Origin: Stenotrophomonas sp. UBA2124
GTDB taxonomy: Bacteria; Pseudomonadota; Gammaproteobacteria; Xanthomonadales; Xanthomonadaceae
Assembly (NCBI GenBank): GCA_002329155.1
Contig: DCXY01000026.1
Location: 165,547 to 192,145, forward strand
Direction of reading: 5' to 3'
Length of the DNA: 26,599 nt
The notes below the pieces were generated by a model that saw only the letters and a program-made list of their open reading frames with translations, was not told the origin of the DNA and did no database searches. Shown here one piece after another: positions 25,390 through 26,599 of the stretch; the first letter of the stretch is position 1; each line of letters starts with the position of its first letter. The position numbers and the translations under genes are program-made.

Positions 25390-25653
25390 AACGGGTTCTC
25401 TGCAATGACTTCGGACGGTTTGCCCCGCCATGTGCAGGGCATCCCATCTATTGTGACAGATCGCCGGGGCCGCCTATTGCCAGCCCAACTGCGGATTGCG
25501 CCAGCCATACTGACCAATTCAGACATTTCCGGCAGATATTCCAATCATTTCCGGCACTTCTTTGCGACCCTCGCGCGGTTCGCCCGCCGCCGGGCGGACG
25601 AAGGAACCTGCCCGCCCCTCCCCCGCCGCGGGCCAAAGCCGTAGATCTCCGAA
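25390..25653. promoter_or_regulatory. Divergent intergenic region between oxygenase and glycosyltransferase
   Basis: A 264-base region that must contain promoters for both divergent genes. No box pair with good spacing stands out on either strand. It contains an 11-bp perfect direct repeat (see separate entry). The half nearest the glycosyltransferase (25560-25640) is C/G-rich and is probably leader. Confidence 0.5.
25524..25556. repeat. 11-bp direct repeat, 22-bp period
   Basis: CATTTCCGGCA occurs at 25524-25534 and again at 25546-25556, start-to-start 22 bases, close to two helical turns. The copies are perfect and flank GATATTCCAAT. The spacing and location between divergent genes suggest a tandem protein-binding site (operator), which is inference. 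Confidence 0.6.
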
Positions 25654-26599
25654 ATGCCCAGCCCAAGCGCCCCCGCCGCTTCCGTTCCCGTTTCCGCACC
25701 CCCCGACTCCCCCGCCCCGCGTAGACTCCGCATCCTGCATACCGAGGCCGCCACCGGCCTTGGCGGCCAGGAGATCTACATCCTGCGCCACATGCAGGCC
25801 ATGCGTGAACGTGGCCACGAGCTCTCCCTGCTCTGCCAACCCCATGCCCGGCTCGCCCGGCTGGCGCTGGACCAGGGTTTCACCGTCCACACCCTGAAGA
25901 TGGGCGGCCTGGCCCGCCTGCTGCGCGGCATCTGGTGCGTGGCCCGCCTCACCCGCCGACACCGCTATGACGTGGTCAACACCACCAGCCGCCGCGACAC
26001 GCTCATCGCTGCCGCCGGCGCACGCCTGGCCCGCACGCCGCTGGTGGTGCGTTCGCGCCACCTGATGAGCCCGGTCAACTCCCTGCTCACCTACACCCGC
26101 CTGCCGCAGCGGGTGATCACCGTCAGCCACTTCGTCAAGCAGCTGCTGAACCAGCGCGGCATCGCCAATGACCACATCGGCGTGGTCCCACCGATTGCCG
26201 TGGCGCCGCAATGGAGTGGGCAGATCGATGCCGCGCCGGAGGATGCACTGGCGCGCAAGCGGGCGCATGTACGCACCGCCTTGGGCTTCGGCGAGGACGA
26301 CGTGGTGGTTGGCTGCGTGGCCGTCCTGCGTGAGGCCAAGGGCCATATGGAGCTGCTGCGCGCGATGGTGCCGCTGTGCCTGGCCAACCCGCGCCTGCAT
26401 CTGGTGATCGTCGGTGATGGCGAGGCGGTGATGAGCCGGCTGAAGGCAGCGCGCGTGGAAACCGGGCTGCACGGCCAGATTCACCTGCTCGGCTACCGTA
26501 CGGGCGCCTGCATGCTGATGCCCGGCTTCGACGTGTTCGCCCTTGCCACCCACAAGGAGGCGGCCGGCACCGTATTTCTTGAGGCTGCGTTCGCTGGCA
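25654..26599 (+). CDS. GT-B glycosyltransferase (family 4-like), cut by window edge
   Basis: The first 315 residues are in the window; the C-terminus is missing. It is a glycosyltransferase with two Rossmann-like domains. The N-terminal domain starts after a Pro/Ala/Ser-rich lead of about 23 residues (RRLRILHTEAATGLGGQE, about 23-40), with the Gly-rich GGQE loop. The C-terminal nucleotide-sugar domain begins around 200 and contains the K of REAKGHMELLRA, LVIVGDGE (250-257) and the EX7E motif with E302 and E310. These fit retaining GT4 enzymes, which often build lipopolysaccharide or other surface glycans; donor and acceptor cannot be told. ATG 25654-25656 is the first in frame (a TAG lies 12 bases upstream), but its ribosome-binding site is weak. 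It is the only plus-strand gene here. Confidence 0.88.
   Translation, partial: MPSPSAPAASVPVSAPPDSPAPRRLRILHTEAATGLGGQEIYILRHMQAMRERGHELSLLCQPHARLARLALDQGFTVHTLKMGGLARLLRGIWCVARLTRRHRYDVVNTTSRRDTLIAAAGARLARTPLVVRSRHLMSPVNSLLTYTRLPQRVITVSHFVKQLLNQRGIANDHIGVVPPIAVAPQWSGQIDAAPEDALARKRAHVRTALGFGEDDVVVGCVAVLREAKGHMELLRAMVPLCLANPRLHLVIVGDGEAVMSRLKAARVETGLHGQIHLLGYRTGACMLMPGFDVFALATHKEAAGTVFLEAAFAG

Noticed and set aside
25440..25545. Promoters for the oxygenase and glycosyltransferase (CACAAT, GATATT and TTGTGA boxes)
   Set aside because: No -35/-10 pair with 16-18 base spacing reached a convincing match on either strand.
25519..26553. A 344-codon minus-strand frame over the right edge
   Set aside because: The plus-strand frame from 25654 encodes a recognisable GT-B glycosyltransferase with an EX7E motif; the minus frame is low-complexity.

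Overview
This is a GC-rich chromosomal segment from a gammaproteobacterium. The protein sequences, the separate nuoC and nuoD genes and the gene order best fit the family Xanthomonadaceae, most likely Stenotrophomonas or a close relative. That assignment rests on remembered family sequences, not on a database search. Nearly everything lies on the minus strand, so transcription runs from high to low coordinates. The only gene on the plus strand is at the right edge.

Positions 1-7745 (minus) hold a translation and RNA-metabolism cluster in the same order as the classical E. coli operon: initiator tRNA-fMet, rimP, nusA, infB, rbfA, truB, rpsO and pnp (pnp is cut by the left edge). The cluster makes the initiator tRNA, 30S maturation factors (RimP, RbfA), transcription factor NusA, initiation factor IF2, tRNA pseudouridine-55 synthase, ribosomal protein S15 and polynucleotide phosphorylase. 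Most junctions carry an RNA hairpin: intrinsic-terminator-like ones after tRNA-fMet, infB and rpsO, and plain stem-loops after nusA and rbfA. Good sigma70-type promoters can be read upstream of tRNA-fMet and of rpsO.

Positions 7929-22820 (minus) hold a complete 14-gene nuoA-N operon for respiratory complex I (NADH:quinone oxidoreductase). The genes are tightly packed, with 4-bp overlaps at nuoC/D, nuoF/G, nuoG/H and nuoJ/K and a 10-bp overlap at nuoA/B. The only long internal gap, between nuoD and nuoE, contains a terminator-like hairpin. NuoG lacks the cysteines of the extra N7 cluster, NuoC carries an internal insertion, and NuoL has a very histidine-rich loop.

Positions 22934-24285 (minus) hold tpiA, secG and tRNA-Leu(GAG), directly upstream of nuoA. 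Positions 24454-25389 (minus) encode a non-haem iron 2-oxoglutarate-dependent oxygenase of the isopenicillin N synthase type. It diverges from a plus-strand GT-B glycosyltransferase (25654 to the right edge). The spacer between them carries an 11-bp direct repeat with a 22-bp period.

The window is essentially conserved housekeeping DNA. I found no mobile element, CRISPR array, prophage or defence system, and nothing that amounts to a new multi-gene system. The points worth following are regulatory: the RNA hairpins at gene junctions, the nuoD-nuoE attenuator-like element, the rpsO leader, the 1:72 pair of the initiator tRNA, and the repeat between the divergent genes.
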